DNA of 64,000 bases from Ampullaceana balthica (taxonomy: Eukaryota; Mollusca; Gastropoda; Lymnaeidae). Numbering within the stretch: position 1 is the first letter of the stretch; each line of letters opens with the position of its first letter. A model generated the notes under the pieces. It saw nothing but the letters and a program-made list of their open reading frames with translations, had not been told where the DNA came from and did not search any database. This document shows positions 1 to 12,180 of this stretch, one piece after another. The stretch spans positions 1-64,000 of the forward strand of contig CALYLW010000491.1 of the NCBI GenBank assembly GCA_944989445.1. The letters are read 5' to 3'. A program made the position numbers and the translations under genes.

Positions 1-20
1 GAAAATGTACTAAATATCCT

Positions 21-290
21 ACGTGTGGAAGAAAATCAGCAGCCTCGCGCTTAGTGCTCTCCGTGGGTCTTCCCGGAAGACCACCTTAGCTATCCCGCCC
101 CTCCCCCAAGGGGGCTTAAAAGCTGAGACCCCCCCTCCGAAAAGGTTGCTTCTGAAGCGGCCGCCTGGGCATATAGGACATAAAGTCGAAAATGCTTCCA
201 ACTAATAGTGACCTCACAAGGAGGGGTGGAATTTTCCCTGCTTCGACTCGCTACCACTTCGGCGCCACCCCGGCAAAGCACACGAGTCTA
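21..290 (+). repeat. GC-rich dispersed element, first copy
   Basis: Aligns with the reverse complement of 7970-8227 over about 250 bases. Shared landmarks: TGTGGAA..AAAATCAG, GGGTCTTCCCGGAAGACC, CTTCTGAAGCGGCC, AAGTCGAAAATGC, CACAAGGAGGGGTGG and CCACTT(C/T)GGCGCCACCCCGG. Much more GC-rich than the surrounding sequence, which continues to about 700. The element class is unknown; open frames in both strands are too weakly conserved between copies to prefer one. Confidence 0.8.
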
Positions 291-715
291 TGGTTAGGAC
301 CGCCGCAAAGCGGGGGATCATCAATGACCTACCTAGGGTGTAACCCCCACTGGAAGGTTGCCTCAGAGCTGGCGTCCGCTACGTTCTTTGCGGTACCTTT
401 TTCTAATCCGTACTGGCGCTCCTGGCTAAACCGGCACCGCTCAATGAAGTTGCTAGTAAAATTAGGGGGACAAACCCGACCCTCAAAGGGTACTGTGTTT
501 TTCATCATCGGCATTGCATCTGATGCTCTGCGTAAGATCCGTACGGCGACTGTAATTATATGTGACTAGCACCTAACACCTAACATATCGGGGTTCAGCA
601 TTGCCTGACAGGAGTATTCGGTTTCGGGTTGCGGCCAGCTCCGCAACCCTACTCGTCTGTCGATCCACGTAGAGACCAACCCCTTTTCGACGGGGGAAAT
701 GTACTAACATGTACT
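291..715. other. GC-rich continuation of the element, unclassified
   Basis: Remains GC-rich up to about 700, then composition drops sharply. An open frame of 125 codons spans 192-569 but shows no recognisable domain. It may be the rest of the same transposable element, of which the 8-kb copy preserves only one end. Confidence 0.4.
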
Positions 716-1798
716 TTTAGGTAGCGGTCTCAGAATACACTGCATAGCTTTAAAAAACATTATATTTGATAAAAAGACATAATTATTGCACGCGTTTAAC
801 GGTGGCCAGACAAAAGACAAAAGCACAAGTAACAAAACGACAAAGTGAAAAATAACAAGTTCTCATTAATTTAGTGTTATTTGTAATTGTAATTAATTAA
901 TCTCCGCGTAGTTGCAATTTTCTAATTCTAATTACTTCATTAAATAATTATTTTTAGAGTAAAGGTAAAATACTGTATAGCAGATCACATCCAAATGAAT
1001 TTAGGGTCATGGTATTTAGCAGGCTGATTAAGTACTTTGGCCCAATATGACATATTTTGTCACTAAGAAATGAGCAAGCTAAAAGTTATAATGTACTTGT
1101 ACATTGTCAGTATGTACATACATGCTTCATTCATCCAAAATGAGAATAACTGTCATTTTTTAAGGGTCTGCTACAAACTATGGTAGTGTATTCATTTACG
1201 AAGTAAAATGATTTAATGAACTACTCTGACCTTCTTATATGACCACACAATCCATAAGCTGGTCCTAAATAATGGCTTAGAAAAAGAATTTTAATTTTTA
1301 ACGTTATTGAAACAAAATACCCAAAAAGTTCCCAATAAAAAAATATTTTAAGTAAAAAAGTAAATACAATTACATGTCAAAATCAGATTTGCAATAATTT
1401 GTAATGGTAATTTATAAAAATTTGGAAATATACATTATGATGTATATTTAGAAAAATAGGTAATATAATTATCGTGGTAATTAAATTTAAATATAATTAT
1501 GGGCAGGTCGAATACGGTGTTTCTACATCCATAAGTCATGGAAAGATATTAAAAAAATGACTATACTTTATTTTAGCGGTCTCAAACTCAAATGAAGGCA
1601 TAATCCATTTTATCACTTAAGATATATGTCAAGGACCACTCACACCCCCCCCCCAAACCACAAAAAAACAAACACCATACCATGTTATAAAAAAAATAAG
1701 CCAAAAACTACTTCATACATTTTAACTCATTTTAACTTATATCACTAATAACATTTATTTTCTTTAATCAGATTTTATTTTAAAAGAATGCTATATAT
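716..1798. other. AT-rich, no feature recognised
   Basis: Low-complexity AT-rich sequence with a C run at about 1644-1655. No gene or element ends were seen. Confidence 0.5.
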
Positions 1799-2177
1799 AT
1801 AAAATTTAGGGCTGGTATGATTAAAATAAATTTGTTCGATTAATCGGAAAAAGATTAATCGATGAATCGATTAATTTTATATTTATATATATATATATAT
1901 AACGCATCCCGTTAAGTTGCGATTCATTATTTCACGAAAGTCGCGATAATTACATGGCTCCTACATTTGGTTACAACACAGCAAATTCGTTTTGCTATGC
2001 AAGAAATAAAGAAGAAAAACTTTTGGTTTACGTATGCAGGTCTAAATAAATTATAATAATACGATGGAAAAGTATGTAAGTAACAAAAATATACATTATT
2101 AATAACTTGGAACAAAAATGTTAGAAATATTTTATTAAAATTTTAATCGAATTTTAATCGATCTAATTAATTATAAT

Positions 2178-2872
2178 TAGGGCTGTTATCTATTAATTTA
2201 AATTGAATCGTTAACTTTTGAACAATTAACGATTAATTAATCTTTAATTTCGATTAAAGCCAAAAATAGAATTTATGACGTCATTAAACTGAACATTTCA
2301 AGGGAAGTAACAAAATAGGTAATTGACTTTTTTTTATTTTATTGAGTTATTTCCCCACTCACAGACATTGAAAATTAAGAATATATTGAACTAAATTTTA
2401 TGACATGACAATGTGTTGATACTTAATCCGATGTTTGTGCTGAAGGTGGTACGTCAGCGATGTATTTGATCTTTTAAAAGAGAATTGTTTATGGCGGTGA
2501 ACACAGTAAACTCTTTCACCATCTTCGACTTTGCCATCCGCAGTTAGCTTAAAAACAAAATATTTGCTCAACTTTCCAGTTATATATTTAAATTTAACTG
2601 CGCTGTTGTTGTCAGCCATTGTTTAGTTGACGTCTGCCGGTCCACATAAATTAATAAAATAAATTATAATATTACGCGGGAGAACTTTGTACGTAAAAAA
2701 TATATCAACTATTATTAATTATTAATAATTAATTATTTATTAATACAAATTTTAAACATATTATAAATATTTCCTTTAATTTTAATCAAATTTTTATCGA
2801 TTAAAATAATTTTAATCGATAAAAATTGTTAACGATTAATCGAGAAATTAATAGTTAATTTCCGCAGCCCTA
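2178..2872. mobile_element. Inner hAT-type element nested in the outer one
   Basis: Starts TAGGGCTGT and ends CGCAGCCCTA, flanked by ATTATAAT (2170-2177) and ATCATAAT (2873-2880), a 7-of-8 match. Carries the N-terminal zinc-finger remnant of a hAT transposase on the minus strand. The rest of the transposase is missing. A related fragment lies at 13662-13730. Confidence 0.82.
2398..2619 (-). pseudogene. hAT transposase N-terminal BED-type zinc-finger remnant
   Basis: A 73-codon frame starting MADNNSAVKFKYITGKLSKY and containing KRSNTSLTYHLQHKH, the second half of a BED finger of ZBED1-like hAT transposases. The first cysteine pair is damaged (one Cys, then His). No catalytic domain follows: an internally deleted copy. 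Confidence 0.65.
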
Positions 2873-3715
2873 ATCATAATCGATTAAAAAATGAACGATT
2901 AATCAATTAATTATTCGTTAATTTTCGCAGCCCTAATAAAATTAAACATTAAATTTTATATGTATATGTACAAGCTGTCTGAAATTCACGTATACTTTTT
3001 ACAAAATTTAAGCTTACTGGCGGGCCAAAAACGTCCCACTTGGATGCAATGAGGACTAGTTGTTTTGTCATCTTGTCTTTTTGTCACTGGTTTTGTCTTA
3101 TATCGTTTAGTCATTTATCGTTTTGTCTTTTGTCCTTTTGTCATAGTCAACACATTAAAAATATCAGTGGTGTAATCCAGGTTTGGTTTTATCCCGTGCG
3201 GTTACTTCATGGGGACGCTCCATCCACTTTTCCCAACTTCAAGTGGATTTCTTTATTTTGAACTGATTCTTCTGAGCTTTTAAGCCTATAATAAATATAT
3301 AGTAAGAAACTTCCTCACCGTCTGAACAGATTACGTTTGTGCGACTTTACCGTTTCTAGTAACAACACAAACCCATGTCTTCAAAAACATATTCCCTTCC
3401 TTTATGAAACAAAACTACTGCCTTTTTACAACTCAAATCTGACTTATACTCTCAACTCCTTGTGGATTAATTTGTACAGCGAAAAAATATTCAAGTTTTT
3501 AAAAAAAAATTGTCACGCCCCTTTGAGGTGTCAAACGGTGTGGTCTTCGCCCCCTCATATCTCTTTCATACGCCACCGCCATAAACAATATTAAAATAAT
3601 ATATCATTTAGAATAGGACTGCGATAAAGCTTAAATAAAATACAAAATACGCAAACAAATTGTGTAATGAAAACAACAAATTTGAGCTTTACTACTTTAT
3701 ATATATGAGGTTTTG

Positions 3716-4152
3716 ATGCGTGCCAATATCCAAAGTATGTTCTCAATCCCTTGTGAAAGACGCCTGATATGGCTAGGACATGTAAAAAGAATGAGCCCGG
3801 GTCGTAACCCCAAGGACCTCCTATATCGAGAACTGGCATCGGGAATGAGGAAGACAGGTCGTTCACGTCTCCGATTTAAAGATATCTGCTAAAGAGACAC
3901 GAAAGCAGCCTTAATAAACACAAATGACTGGGAATGTAAAGCAGAAGACAGATATTCGTGGCGCACAGTTGTAAAAGAGGGCGTCATAGAAGCGAGGAGC
4001 GAAGGATGGAGGAGGCTACAGACAGAAGAGCTGGGAGAAAGGCCAAAACATTTGGAACCACAGAACTCGTGTGCAAAAGCCGTGTAAAAGACTGTCACTC
4101 AAGGATAGGACTGCTCAGCCACACGAGGAAATGCAACCCAACCCAACGGTGA
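3716..4152 (+). pseudogene. Non-LTR retrotransposon, C-terminal end of the reverse-transcriptase polyprotein
   Basis: From ATG at 3716 the frame reads ERRLIWLGHVKRMSPGR, then PKDLLYRELASG, matching the region after the polymerase in many LINE ORF2 proteins. TAA interrupts at about 3889; the frame continues through DWECKAEDRYSWRTVV. After a shift near 4070 another frame gives a C-x-x-C-like finger with DCHSRIGLLSHTRKC, the usual C-terminal zinc knuckle. Truncated at the 5' side and inactive. Confidence 0.8.
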
Positions 4153-4159
4153 TGCACCA

Positions 4160-6204
4160 TCGTCTCTCAAGACGGAAGGATGCCGAAGAAATGTATTGGA
4201 ATAAAGTTTTTTTTAAATACGCAATAGTTTGTTTTTTGTTGTTGTTTTTTTCTTGTTGAATTAAATTTGCATTTGTCAGCACGGTGTTAGATGGGAAAGA
4301 TCAAATCGCGACAAATAATATAAATTATAAAGTGTTGAATTTCCATAACATTGTTTCTTACTTCAATAAGTCCGACTGTGAATGGAATGCAGGTCACCTG
4401 GATATAATCCCCAGTCTGAAGGAGGGAAAGGTAATCTAAAGTCAGAAACCGAGAGGCAGACGGCTAACATGAGACAAATAAAAGGCAGACCAAGCAGGCG
4501 GATAACAGACCGACCAAGAAGACGGCTTACAGTGACTAACAGGAAGACCAGACACACTTCTAACAAGCAGACAATTGATTTTAATTGAACCAAGCAGATG
4601 TTTAATAATAAGAGCATATCAAATGAATATTTTGTTTTATATGGTCGCATGCAACTGTTTCTTGGGCTTCAAAGTAAGGAAGGGAGGCAATGCATTAGTT
4701 AAATTAAGTAAACAAATGACACGGTTATTTCTCTTATTACAAGTCCGTATTTAGTTGGGGGTCTTAGGTGGGAGGGTGTCACGTGGTGCGATAAGTTAAT
4801 GGTGTCACACCCCTTCCCTCAACAAATCACCAATGAATTCCTTTGTGTGGTTTTGCAGTATAATAATGACTGGCGATAAAAAATTAACTGAAGGTAAAAG
4901 TATTAAAGAGTTGAAATTACGTGTTATTCTTTACTTTTATAGAAGTTGTTTAAAATGTTCTTTTCATGGTCTTTGGAATTTAAGATTGCAAAGTTTTGTT
5001 GTTATTTTTTATGTTGTTTCTCACCAGTACCTGATCCATTGAAATAACAGTGGTAGGCCGAAAATGTGCTCTCGAGGATAAAATCTCCGCACCATATCAT
5101 CTTTTCAACCTTTGTCCTTAAAGCCAATAAGTTTAGTGTTGCATACTGTGTTTTAAAAGGGTGCACATTTTTTTTATAACCAACAGTTTTAAGAAATGCA
5201 AAGACACAGAGCTACCTATCAGTGTGTGGATAATAAATATTAATTAATAATTAGCTTCATGCTATTCTATATATTGACGTAAATATTATACAGAACAAAT
5301 ACTGTTTTTTTAAAAAAGAAAAATGAAAAAATAATGATGCTCTCCACCAGCCTTTTTTTTCTTTGACTTTTTCCCCTAACTGATAACAGAGGAGATCTTA
5401 GTTTTTGCTTTATTTTTATGAAAAACAGATTAATTTTTTTTTAGAAATAGCTCTACAATAGAAAATCCTTAATTTCCCATTATCTTTTCATGCCGAAGAG
5501 AACGAAGATCACATATTCAACAGAAATGGACGCATCTTTATTGTTTGGTTACTAATACAAAGACTTGTTAACCAAATCACATTTTTTTGTGTGGGTTTAA
5601 TGGTGAGTCTTAAACAATGTCTCAAATTGAAATGGAAAATAAATTACCGACTACGACAAAGTATAAGATGTTCAGTCGAGTCATTAAATATGGATTATTT
5701 TAAAGTCGGTCTGCCACCTGCGGGAATAGACACCTTAAACCAACTTAAACTATAAATCCTCTAATGTTTATGCGTCGCCAGTAAATAATAGATGTTAATG
5801 ATTGTAGAATTAACTTAAATGTCATGGAAATGTTTCCAAGAGGAAATTATTCACCAAAGGGAAATGCAAAACAAAGCAATCTTTGCCAGTCTAGGTCTAT
5901 TGTTCTTAGGTTTTACAAATGTTTTAAATCACTAGGTTCCTTGAGGCTACATTCTGAGTCTGTTATTTCCTATACTATTGTGACTAAATAGCCCATGTAC
6001 TTTTAATAGAAGTTAATAACAAACAAATACAAAAAACAAATAAAAATAAATTGAAAAATTTTATTTCATTAATATTTTAATATAACTTTGCTGTTTTTGT
6101 TGTTTTTTTTTCCTTGGTGTTTTTTTTTACGACAGTTATTTTCATTTTTTTCCACATGGCTCTTGTTAACGTCTCATTTCATCTTAATTAATTACCGATG
6201 CTCC
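4160..6204. other. No gene seen; AT-rich with traces of small elements
   Basis: The segment 4755-4810 (GTGTCACGTGGTGCG, GGTGTCACACCCC) resembles the inside of the inverted-repeat element at 30600-30799. The rest shows nothing recognisable. Confidence 0.4.
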
Positions 6205-6345
6205 ATCTATACAGAAGATTATTGTGTCCTACGCATAACCACGGATTTTGTTCAGTATTGCATTTTCATTAGAGTTTTAAAAGTTGAGTGTGTTGGTTTG
6301 TATGGTTTGATCAGGATTACCCATTCCATACCCCAACATATACGA
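6205..6345 (-). mobile_element. LINE 3' end, 5'-truncated copy
   Basis: The reverse complement matches the last 140 bases of the LINE at 26218-26700 before its GATAA tail, including GCGTAGGACACAATAATCTT and CTGTATAGATGGAGC. Diverged; no tail is kept. Confidence 0.7.
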
Positions 6346-6868
6346 GGATGCATTTACGTTAACTTCTCCTGAACAGTTTTGAGTGCTTTATATTAAATTT
6401 AAGCAATATAAAATGTTAGAAAATATTTAACCTTGAATAAGCATTCCAAACTATTACAAGTTAAAACTTTTGATGCCTTTAAATGCATTTAATTATCCTA
6501 ACTAATGAAACTGTCCAAGGCACCAAGGAAAACTTGTTTACTATGCCCCTTGTGTCTTCAGCATCCAAGTTACCAACAGTTGACAGTAATTGTATTCCCT
6601 CTGTTCCTAAGACACGGACTAAAATATTTGTCGAAAGCTATTAATATTTTATTTTGGGTGGGCCGCAAAACAATAGAACTCTCTACACATCTGTAGTATT
6701 CCAACTACAAAGGTCTTCAAGCCTGCACTTGAGACTCATCTTTTCAAACTTTACTTTCAAAATTAATTAAACAATACATCTTCACATGATAAACGTAGCA
6801 TATGTGTACCCCACTGTCATTTATGTGGTTGTTAGGATATGAATGTTTATTTAATACTTTTATTAACT

Positions 6869-7319
6869 TACTATCGAATCACCCGTCAAAAATGACGGAC
6901 GTTTTCAGCTGAATCTATTTATTTTATAAAAAATGCACTTTTGTTTAGAGTGCCTACGGCGCCGAGCATTTTCAAAAGCCCAACTAACGTGTCCTTGTTT
7001 GATAAATACGAAATATTAAACTTTCTGAAATATACACATAGTATTTTATAATAAAGGTTGTAGGGCGCCTACGGCGCCCCCTTTGTTTTTTTTATTTTAT
7101 AATTAACCATCATCAAATCCTCTTTTTACATTGATCCCTTTTCCAAAATTAAAATATGAGCGAAAACAATGACGTCATATAATATTTTTTTACAGCGCAT
7201 CTTTAATTTGCACACCTTTTGATGCATTGGTGCAGTAATTTGGTTTTCCCTGCTTTCTAAAATGAGTAGCGTCAGGACTGACAGACACTACTTGCGTGAC
7301 AATTGCAAATTATATTGTT
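6869..7319 (+). repeat. 451-bp dispersed element, tandem copy A
   Basis: Begins TACTATCGAATCACCCGTC and ends AAATTATATTGTT, directly abutting copy B. It contains palindromic GGCGCCTACGGCGCCCCC-like motifs and ATGACGTCATATAATA. No coding frame. A short third relative starts at 16112. The class is unknown. Confidence 0.85.
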
Positions 7320-7776
7320 TACTAGCGTATCACCCGTCAAAAATGACGGAAGTTTTCAGCTGAAATCTATTTATTTTGAAAAAATGCACTTTTTTATAGG
7401 GCGCCTACGGCGCCGACCTTTTTCAAAAGCCCAACTAACTTGTCCTTGTTTGATAAATACGAAATATTGCAGTTTCTTACATGTACACAAAGTATTTTAT
7501 AATAGGGGTTGTAGGGCGCCTACGGCGCCCCCTTTTGTTTGTTTTTATTTTATAATAAACCATGATCAAATCCTATTTTTACATTGTTCCCTTTTCGCAA
7601 ATTAAAATAGCGAAAACAATGACGTCATATAATATTTTTTACAGCGCATCTTTAATTTGCACACCTTTTGATGCATTGGTGCAGTAATTTGGTTTTCCCT
7701 GCTTTCTAAAATTAGTAGCGTCAGGACTGACTGACAGACACTACTGACTTGCGTGACAATTGCAAATTATATTGTT
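7320..7776 (+). repeat. 457-bp dispersed element, tandem copy B
   Basis: Head-to-tail with copy A and close to identical across its length: TACTAGCGTATCACCCGTC, AGGGCGCCTACGGCGCCCCC, AATGACGTCATATAATA and GATGCATTGGTGCAGTAATT recur in order. A few small indels distinguish the copies. Confidence 0.85.
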
Positions 7777-7794
7777 TTATAATATGTATATTAT

Positions 7795-7885
7795 TATCTT
7801 TATGTAAAGCGCTGTGTGCCCAGTTCAGTACTGGGGTACAGCTGTGTATAAATTATCAATTTATTATTATTATTATTATTATTGC
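7795..7885 (+). repeat. TTA microsatellite with a GCGCTGT-palindrome repeat
   Basis: ATGTAAAGCGCTGTGTGCCC, then TACAGCTGTGTATAAATTAT and a TTA run. The same block occurs in the opposite orientation at 10017-10110 (ATAATAATAAT run, TATAGCGCTGT, ACAGCGCTTTACAT). Confidence 0.75.
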
Positions 7886-7969
7886 AGATACTCCACGCTC
7901 AAAGTTGTTCCGAAAAATGTATGACTGAAATGCTGAGGACTTTTTACCCCAGAAGTACATACAAGTCAG

Positions 7970-8227
7970 ATGATCGAGTTGCCGGGGTGGCGCCAAAGTG
8001 GTTGCTGGTCGATGTAGGGAATGCCACCCCTCCTTGTGATGTCAATTTTGTGGGAGGCATTTTCGACTTTTTGTCCTGGATGCCCAGGTGGCCGCTTCAG
8101 AAGCGACCGCTTCCGGTGGGGTTTCTCAGCTGTTACGTCCCTTTGGGCCAGATAGCTGAGAGGGTCTTCCGGGAAGACCCGTGAAGAGCAATAGGCTCAG
8201 GGCTACTGATTTTTTTTCCACATGTAG
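7970..8227 (-). repeat. GC-rich dispersed element, second copy (inverted)
   Basis: Reverse-complement mate of 21-290. Ends at CCACATGTAGG with the shared AAAATCAG(T/C)AGCC edge. A 100-codon plus-strand frame (7882-8184) crosses it, but the match with the first copy in that frame is only patchy. Confidence 0.8.
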
Positions 8228-10016
8228 GTTCGTTAGTTGATAGAGTAATTGGATTTACTTTTATTTAAAACGCCTCAATATTAACAGCAGAAGTGGGTGT
8301 AAATGGTGTCTAATAGATGTGCTACCATTTAAGGAGTTAGCCTACTTGTTGCATGATTTTAAAAATCATAATTGATAATATAAGTATACATTTATTTAAA
8401 TAAAGTTGCCAAGCACTTTTTAGTGAACTGATTTTCAAGATTTAAAATTTCAATATGACTTGAATGAGGTATAAAAAATTCAAACTTAAATGAAACAGTA
8501 GTTGTGTGTCTGAAAAGAAAACAATCAAAGTCTTATTCGGAAAAAATATATAAAAAATAAAATAACATATGTATTATGTATTTATGTATGTTTATTTGTG
8601 TGCTTTGTGGAAAAGCATTGATTATTCCATGGTCACCTGTTTATAAATTCAAGTTAAATGCGTTCTGTAGAAAGTTAGATTGAGATCAATATGGCTCACC
8701 AATAATTACTCTAAGCAGAACTAAATGTTTAAAATAGGTTATTACGTGGCAGTAGCCAAGGCCGGTGTTGCAAAATAAATCCTCCCCCATACAGAGCCTT
8801 CCCCCGGAGGATCTATTTTAAAATAAATCCTCCGAATATATATAAATTCTCCCATACCCTGTAAAATAATGTCTCCCCCGAAATTAAATCCGCCTCATCA
8901 CTCTTTCAAATCAACACACAGATTACTCAAGAGCAAAGAAATAACGCATAATTACATTTGTATTATAGTAATATTCACACATGTTTACTTAAATGCAATT
9001 TATGGTAGTGGCGTATATATAGAGAGATATGAGGGGGTGAGGACCATACCGTTTGACACACTTCAGGGGCGTAACAAATTTTGAAAAATTGCTTTACTTT
9101 CTGGCATTTTTTCCACTGTAAAAATTGACCGACAGGCAGATAAAAGTATAAGGCGTTATTTTTATCATTTTATTATTTTTATTATTAAATATATTTTTTG
9201 TTATCTACTTGGGTTATTAGCCCCTAGCCCTAACCCCATTCCTCACTCACCCACTTGCTTGATTTTCTGTTAAATACGGTTTTCCATTGATTACTTGTTG
9301 ATCGTACAACTAACAACTATACATTATTCCCTCATGCCTCCCAGTGCGTGACTATTACATTAGATTAATTCATTAGACTGTGCAGGTTTCTTACGCAGTC
9401 TTCCTCATAGCTCAGCAAACAATGACTCGATGGACAACTCAAATGGACAATGCATGCCGTTCTTGAAGCAATCTATTCATTAGCCCTAAGCCAGTCTCGT
9501 ACTTGACCAACAAATGACGGTTTGCGTTTTCCTGACGCATGTCATCAATAGAAAGCCTACCTCTGAGCTACACCTTCAGTCTCGTGGGCTCTAATATTCC
9601 GTAAGGTAAATGACTTTATGCCTGACTAATTCAGTGGCACACCTATACGCGAATCTCTAACTAAGCGCCTCACCTCAACCCAGATCTCCACAGTACTTTT
9701 ATCTGGGCAATATAATGAATCTAAGGTATCGTGTGACACACCCTAGCTACGACACCTATTTTGTTGAAACGTGTGATCTAATTTTTTTTGTCTAAGTTTT
9801 GGCCTGTGCTGTGTGTTTTGGGTTTACTAAAAGTAATGCAATTTAAAGTTCTTTTTGTCGATATTTTACTATATTTTAAAAGTCAACTTAAAAAATGTAT
9901 AAATTTACAAACCTTGGCTACTTGGATTTGTTAAAATTTCTGTTGTAAATTTTGTAAACGCTACCGGTAAAAGACGGTTATACTATTTTTGAATTATCTT
10001 AATTCACACATAGAAA
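8228..10016. other. No gene seen
   Basis: AT-rich. Direct repeats of AAAATAAATCCTCC at about 8773-8790 and 8821-8837 suggest a decayed small element. Nothing else was recognised. Confidence 0.4.
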
Positions 10017-10110
10017 TTAATAATAATAATAATAATAATAATTGATAATTTATATAGCGCTGTATCCCAGTAAGGAACCGGGGTCACAGCGCTTTACATG
10101 GAGATCATAA
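10017..10110 (-). repeat. TAA microsatellite with a GCGCTGT-palindrome repeat, inverted mate
   Basis: Inverted relative of 7795-7885: AATAATAATAATTGATAATT, TATAGCGCTGTATCCCAG, CACAGCGCTTTACATGGAG. Confidence 0.75.
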
Positions 10111-12049
10111 CATACATATAATAATTAAATAAACATTCATACCATAATAACAACATAAAGGACAGTACATTACACATAAGCTACGCTAATCATTAAAACA
10201 AAATTTATAATTTCGTTTAGGTCCTTAACAGATGATCTACTCACACACGTAAAGAGTGAATTCTTGTTCCAATACATCGGTGTCACAATCTCGTATTACT
10301 TGATCATCCTTGTTTTTCGGTTCATTTTACTGTTATTTTTAAAATAACTCTGGGCAGTTAGCCACCTCTAAAAATGTGTATATCTGGACATAACACCATT
10401 ACCACGCAAATTGTTACACCCCTGCCTAAGCTTATGATTGTTAAATTCCCAATCATTATACACAAATTCACAACTGCATGTAGAACAAAATAAAAAACAT
10501 ATTGTAAGTCATAAAGTTTAATAAAAAAAATATTTATAATTTCCAATAATTAAGAGGAGTATTTGTTTTAACCTTGGAGACTTTATTTTATTACAAAGTC
10601 TACGGGGGCGATTTTGTTTTTAACTGTCCGGTGGAGACTTTTGGGGTTGGAGACTTTATTTCGTGACAAGGGTCTTAGGCCACTGCAACCTTTGCGGCCG
10701 CAGTAGGCCCCTCACTTTATTTTATATTACAAAATCTTAATTTTCACTTATTATCCTTATCCCTAACCAGACTGGACCCCGCGCAATCCGTTTCGTATAG
10801 GGCCACGCAATTGCTAAGACCGGCCCTGGTAGTAGGTCTAGTTTTTAAGCTACCAAATCTTATGTGATTAAGCAAAGAAATTCGTATTTCTTTAAAAGTT
10901 TTGCAGCAGAGTTACAATGAGATTTCCTGAAGTAAGTTTCACATCTCCACCATCACTACCAGCACACTACACCACAAATAAAACTGTTATGGTAAGACTA
11001 GATTAATGGAAGCCACTCTTGATACGCCGAGACTTCCAAACCCAAAAATCAAAATAGACCCGCTCTAAACCACGAATCAGCTTACCGTACAAAAACAGCA
11101 CGAAGACCGCATTTCCCAAACCCCTCCAAACTACCATCACCCGAGCCCCTATCATTCTAATACTCTGACAAATGAAGAGACGAACATTCCCATTAAATAT
11201 GCCATTACTCATCCCGTAATGACCAGCAGCACCACCATCACCTAGTCACTACAGCCACTATCCATCACCACACACCAGAGCTATCATTGCCCATCTCAGA
11301 CATGGCTCTATAGGGAACGTCACCGTGTCTCCGCCTCCACCCCCACAATCCTACACTCACAACAGAAATGAAATAAGACCGATTGCTGGAAATTGTCAAA
11401 TGGGGCGCACGAACCATCGGTTCTTTTGTGCCCAACACCTACCCGTGAAATTGAGCAAATAACTGCTAGGAAACGAGCAGGATGCCGGCCAGTTCTGGTA
11501 AGCGAAAAATTTAGTACAGATAGGGGATTGCCCCTCTTCATATGTTGGTCAGTAATGGCAAAAAATAACAGGGAGCGATTTCCTAAAATATCTTTTTTTT
11601 TCCTAGGGTCCATTTATTCATCGGGTTAAATATTTATACAATGGTTGTAGAAGCAAATCTAAAATAAACTTCGTATTTGTGAACGTTCTGTAGGCTAAAA
11701 AAGAGAGTTTTGCATGACAGTAGAGATGATAATGTATGCCAACGGAGAAAAAGAGACAGAGAGATAACTGCATGCCAAAAAGGACGGTTAAGCGTGTCGC
11801 AGTTTCTGTTGGCTCTCTTTGAAGGTCGTTTTTCCTCTTCACAAATCTCGGTGTATCCTCATCTCTTGATCAAATGTTCTCATTACTCAATCCGCCTCCG
11901 ATTTCGCTGTTTCATGTTGAATTTCCAATGAGCTATTAAAAACATAACCTAAAATGTTTACTTTAATGGCTTGACTTCGGTCTTGGTGTCCCTCACAATA
12001 AATTTAAGTTATTTTCCAATGTGATCTTATATCCAATCTCATCTTATAT
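10111..12049. other. No gene seen
   Basis: Short overlapping frames on both strands at 11320-11629 lack any domain. GCTAAGACCGGCCCTG at about 10815 resembles an end of the hAT-type element found complete at 34895-35066, but no partner end was found. Confidence 0.4.
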
Positions 12050-12180
12050 AGTTGCTTCTATACAAAATTTTATTGAGTCCTACGCTTATCCATGGTATAT
12101 GTATAGTCTCTCATTTTTATTAGAGTTTAAATGATCGCGTATTAGTGTCCTGATTTGTTCAGGCAACACATCCGAATGCC
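12050..12180 (-). mobile_element. LINE 3' end, 5'-truncated copy
   Basis: The reverse complement follows the 26-kb LINE through ATTCGG.TGT..TTGCCTGAA, CTCTAATAAAAATG and AAGCGTAGGACTCAATAAA. Same family as 6205-6345 and 36148-36262. Confidence 0.7.

Larger units (their letters stand above)
1807..2935. mobile_element. Outer hAT-type element with 8-bp target duplication
   Basis: Starts TAGGGCTGG and ends CGCAGCCCTA, and is flanked by a perfect 8-bp direct repeat ATAAAATT (1799-1806 and 2936-2943), the target-site length of hAT elements. Sub-terminal CGATTAATCG-like motifs recur at both ends. It is interrupted by a second element of related type at 2178-2872, so its own body is only about 430 bases, with no transposase. 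Confidence 0.85.

Noticed and set aside
192..569. 125-codon open frame
   Set aside because: Not preserved in the inverted copy at 7970-8227; the opposite strand is equally open, as often happens in GC-rich repeats.
10669..10827. Another small hAT-type element (AAGGGTCTTAGG to CTAAGACCGGCCCTG)
   Set aside because: The left end is a poor match and the flanks do not agree; only the right end looks credible.
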